The position numbers and the translations under genes were made by a program. From Ramlibacter monticola (GTDB lineage: Bacteria > Pseudomonadota > Gammaproteobacteria > Burkholderiales > Burkholderiaceae_C), in assembly GCF_016722785.1 (NCBI RefSeq), contig NZ_JAEQNE010000009.1, positions 62,001-126,000 on the forward strand: a DNA stretch of 64,000 nucleotides, written 5' to 3'. The notes below the pieces were generated by a model, which saw nothing but the letters and a program-made list of their open reading frames with translations, was not told the origin of the DNA and did not search any database. The first letter of the stretch is position 1. Each line of letters opens with the position of its first letter. Below are positions 61,377-64,000 of this stretch, one piece after another.

Positions 61377-62348
61377 ATGCACTGCGTGAACGCAACTTCG
61401 ACCTGCGTCGTGATCGTCAACTGGAATGGCTGGCGCGACACGGTCGTCTGCTTGGAGAGCCTTCTTGCGCTGGAGGGCGGGCCCATGCACGTCATCGTGT
61501 GCGACAACGCGTCCACCGATGGTTCCGTGGCCGAACTCCATGGGTGGCTTCGCGAGCGCCTGCCGTCGCGGCCGATGTCGGGACAAGGAACGGACATCAG
61601 GTCGGCCGCCGGCGAGGGCGCTGTCCTGTCGGTGCACGTGCTGCCCCTGCCGTCCAACCTCGGCTACGCGGGCGGCCTCAATGCGGGGATCCGGTGGGCG
61701 CGGGAGAGATGGTCCCCGGGGGGGTTCTGGCTGTTGAACAACGACGTGCAGGCGCAGCCGAGGGCGCTGGATGCCTTGCTCGCCGCCCATGCCGCAACCC
61801 CGGACGCCGGCATCTGCGGCTCCATCTTGCTGGACTGGGAAGAGCCGCGGCGCATCCAGGCCGTGGCCGGCATCTACAGCCGCTGGCTCGGCGTGGGCTG
61901 GCATGAAAGGAAGGTTCCTGCGGGCAGCGACGCGGTGAGCATGGCTCTGGACTACCCCGTGGGCGCATCCCTGTACGTCAGTTCGGAGTACCTGGACCGG
62001 GTCGGCCTGATGGACGCCAGCTACTTCCTGTATTACGAGGAGATGGACTGGGTCGAGCGCGGGCGCCGCCACGGCTATCGTCCCCTCGTGGCCCTCGGCA
62101 GCCGCCTGCGCCACAAGGAGGGCGCCAGCACCGGATCGCACGGAGGCGTCCGGAACAAGTCCCTGCTGTCCGAGCACTATGGGGTGATTAACCGGCTGCG
62201 GATCACACGCAAGTTCTGGCCCCACTACTTGCCGATCGTATGGCTCAGCCTGTTCGCGGTTGCTTTGGACCGCTTCGTGAACCGCGAGTGGGATCGGGCC
62301 GGCCTGGTCTTGCGACTGATGGCGTCGCCCTTGCGTTGGTTGCGTTGA
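61377..62348 (+). CDS. GT2-family glycosyltransferase (rhamnosyltransferase-like)
   Basis: A 323-residue GT2/WbbL-type transferase. Motifs: VVIVNWNGWRDTVVCLESL, VIVCDNASTDGS, LPSNLGYAGGLNAGIRWA, LLNNDVQAQP (DXD-type), and the acceptor block YFLYYEEMDWVERGRRHGY typical of rhamnosyltransferases. It overlaps none but starts 4 nt after the broken gene and precedes the ABC exporter genes, so it belongs to the polysaccharide cluster. Confidence 0.92.
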   Translation: MHCVNATSTCVVIVNWNGWRDTVVCLESLLALEGGPMHVIVCDNASTDGSVAELHGWLRERLPSRPMSGQGTDIRSAAGEGAVLSVHVLPLPSNLGYAGGLNAGIRWARERWSPGGFWLLNNDVQAQPRALDALLAAHAATPDAGICGSILLDWEEPRRIQAVAGIYSRWLGVGWHERKVPAGSDAVSMALDYPVGASLYVSSEYLDRVGLMDASYFLYYEEMDWVERGRRHGYRPLVALGSRLRHKEGASTGSHGGVRNKSLLSEHYGVINRLRITRKFWPHYLPIVWLSLFAVALDRFVNREWDRAGLVLRLMASPLRWLR

Positions 62349-62361
62349 TCCCGGATTCGAG

Positions 62362-63183
62362 ATGAGAAAGTTCCCTGCCACGCCTTTCGAAATGTTGGCC
62401 AGCCTCGGACGCCACTGGCACCTGGTCGTGCAGCTCACGCAGCGCGAAGTCCTGGGCCGTTACCGCGGGTCCATGCTGGGTTGGGCCTGGTCCCTGTTCA
62501 ACCCTTTGTTCATGCTGGCGATCTACACGCTGGTGTTTTCGGGCGTGTTCAACACCCGCTGGCCAGGCGGCGGGGACAGCGGCAAGGCGGACTTCGCGCT
62601 GATCCTGTTCGTCGGCCTGATCGTGCACGGCGTGTTCGCGGAATGCATCAATCGTGCGCCGGCCCTGATCGTCAATAACACCAACTACGTCAAGAAGGTG
62701 GTTTTCCCGCTGGAGATTATTCCGTGGGTGGCACTGGGATCGGCCCTCTTTCACGCGGTGATCAGCCTGGTCGTGCTGATGGGGGCGCAAGTGGTGCTCG
62801 CGCGTCCCATCCCGGCCACCGCGTTGCTGTTGCCCCTCGTGCTGCTGCCGCTGGTCTTCGGCGTGATGGGACTCGCTTGGCTGCTCGCGAGCCTGGGCGT
62901 GTACTTGCGTGACATCAGCCAGCTCACGGCCATGTTCGCGACGGTGATGCAATTCATCTCCGCCGTGTTCTTCCCGCTGAGTGCACTGCCGGAACCGTAC
63001 CGATCCTGGCTGCGCCTCAATCCGCTCGCCGTCGTCATCGAGCAGAGCCGCGACGTGCTGCTGTTCGGCCGGGCGCCCGACCTGCAGGTGTGGTCCTTGA
63101 CCCTGGCGGTGGGAATGGGCCTGGCCTGGGCGGGATTCGCGGGCTTCCAGAAGGCGCGCAGGGGGTTCGCGAATGTCCTCTGA
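62362..63183 (+). CDS. wzm: ABC-2-type polysaccharide export permease
   Basis: A 273-residue inner-membrane permease with six hydrophobic segments (e.g. LFNPLFMLAIYTLVFSGVF, ALFHAVISLVVLMGAQVVL, LVLLPLVFGVMGLAWLL). It has the amphipathic entry LTQREVLGRYRGSMLGWAWS and the closing SPF...LPEPYRSW region of Wzm/KpsM-type exporters. It works with the next gene, which starts 11 nt before its stop. Confidence 0.92.
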   Translation: MRKFPATPFEMLASLGRHWHLVVQLTQREVLGRYRGSMLGWAWSLFNPLFMLAIYTLVFSGVFNTRWPGGGDSGKADFALILFVGLIVHGVFAECINRAPALIVNNTNYVKKVVFPLEIIPWVALGSALFHAVISLVVLMGAQVVLARPIPATALLLPLVLLPLVFGVMGLAWLLASLGVYLRDISQLTAMFATVMQFISAVFFPLSALPEPYRSWLRLNPLAVVIEQSRDVLLFGRAPDLQVWSLTLAVGMGLAWAGFAGFQKARRGFANVL

Positions 63184-64000
63184 CGTCGTGATCAAGGTGG
63201 AGGGGCTGTCCAAGTCCTATTCCATTTACAACAGGCCGACCGACCGGGTGAAGCAACTCGTGCTCCCCACCTTGCATCGCCTCGCCGGCCGGGTCCCCTG
63301 CCAGTACTTCCGCGACTTCTGGGCCTTGCGCAAAATCTCGTTTGAAATTCGCAAGGGCGAGACCGTCGGCATCATGGGTGCAAATGGCAGCGGCAAGTCC
63401 ACGCTCCTCCAGTTGATCTGCGAGACGCTCGATCCCACCGAAGGCGAGATCAAAACGCGCGGGCGGATCGCTGCCTTGCTGGAACTGGGCTCGGGATTCA
63501 ACCCGGAATTCACCGGGCGCGAGAATGTCTACCTCAATGGCCAGGTCCTCGGGCTGAAGAAGAAGGAGATCGATGCGCGCTTCGACGAGATCGCTGCGTT
63601 CGCCGACATCGGAGAGCACCTGGACCAACCGGTCAAGACCTATTCCAGCGGCATGTTCGTACGGCTCGCGTTCGCCGTCCAGGCGTGCATCGAACCCGAC
63701 ATCCTGATCGTCGACGAGGCGCTGGCCGTGGGGGACATCGGCTTCCAGTACAAATGCTTCAGGCGCATGGAGGCGCTGCGCGCCAGGGGCACGACGATTC
63801 TCATGGTGACTCACTCCTCCAGCAGCATCCTGGAGTATGCCGACCGCTGCCTGGTTCTGCAGGCCGGTCGCCTGATCGGCGATACCAGCGACGTCCTGGC
63901 CGCAGTCATGGCCTACGAGAAGGGCATGATCCTCACGCGGGAGCGCAAGGAGCCGGCGAGCGCGGACGCAGTGGATGGTGCGCCGGAGGGTGGCGCGGTG
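63173..64000 (+). CDS. wzt: Polysaccharide ABC exporter ATPase (partial, cut by right edge)
   Basis: 276 codons are present before the window ends, all open. Walker A is MGANGSGKST, the signature YSSGMFVRLAFA, Walker B LIVDEAL, and a switch His in VTHSSSS. The N-terminal portion reads VIKVEGLSKSYSIYNRP. The C-terminal Wzt carbohydrate-binding domain, if present, would lie beyond the window. The start ATG 63173 overlaps wzm by 11 nt, so they are coupled. Confidence 0.93.
   Translation, partial: MSSDVVIKVEGLSKSYSIYNRPTDRVKQLVLPTLHRLAGRVPCQYFRDFWALRKISFEIRKGETVGIMGANGSGKSTLLQLICETLDPTEGEIKTRGRIAALLELGSGFNPEFTGRENVYLNGQVLGLKKKEIDARFDEIAAFADIGEHLDQPVKTYSSGMFVRLAFAVQACIEPDILIVDEALAVGDIGFQYKCFRRMEALRARGTTILMVTHSSSSILEYADRCLVLQAGRLIGDTSDVLAAVMAYEKGMILTRERKEPASADAVDGAPEGGAV

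Overview
The window looks like chromosomal DNA of a high-GC betaproteobacterium, most likely order Burkholderiales, family Comamonadaceae (Ramlibacter/Variovorax-like). This is an inference from gene content: a Bug-type tripartite tricarboxylate receptor, TRAP transporters, a GntR/FCD-controlled catabolic operon, a topoisomerase III with a SWIB tail, and recA-recX. No rRNA, tRNA, CRISPR array, insertion sequence or phage gene was found.

Layout. 1-1151: end of an upstream gene (possibly transketolase), gap and its terminator. 1256-10404: a tightly coupled + strand cassette with a 20-codon leader, a class III cyclase/AAA/TPR regulator, a divergent cytochrome P450, a DyP-type peroxidase and a membrane patatin phospholipase. 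It resembles a lipid-oxidation (oxylipin-like) pathway and is the most unusual part of the window. 10519-16010 (- strand): multicopper oxidase, Bug receptor, pirin, SlyD-like PPIase, MFS transporter. 16119-24063 (- strand): one catabolic operon (dihydropyrimidinase-like hydrolase, TRAP dctP/Q/M, amidase, ketopantoate-reductase-like enzyme, FAH/hydratase-like enzyme), divergent from its probable GntR/FCD regulator at 24370. 25373-30564: FecR/DUF6600-type secreted protein, EF-G paralogue, EamA permease. 30667-35806: a glutamine-synthetase-like ligase with GNAT, Fe-alcohol dehydrogenase, class I amidotransferase and aldehyde dehydrogenase, reading as a gamma-glutamylated amine or amino-alcohol degradation route. 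35803-43242: AI-2E permease, PEBP protein, topB (with SWIB tail) divergent from a SET-domain gene, birA, a possible SPOR-like protein, GST. 43250-46088 (- strand): TctD/TctE-like two-component system and a MarR regulator. 46234-51172: recA, recX, argC, sucCD.

51419-57390 is a signalling block: a small disordered ORF, a PP2C phosphatase, an FHA protein, a CHASE2 adenylate cyclase and a metallo-beta-lactamase-fold candidate phosphodiesterase, followed by a decayed PilB-like ATPase pseudogene. A very good sigma-54 promoter then drives a type IV pilin gene (57527). From 58119 to the right edge is a surface-polysaccharide cluster: two GT2 glycosyltransferases, a large membrane protein interrupted by an in-frame TGA, and an ABC exporter pair (wzm and a wzt cut by the window end).

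Several intergenic spaces carry dispersed hairpin repeats (10427, 16022, 27501, 44751, 47298, 47872), which look like genome-wide REP-type elements. Long antisense reading frames are everywhere because of the high GC content, and I treated them as shadows.
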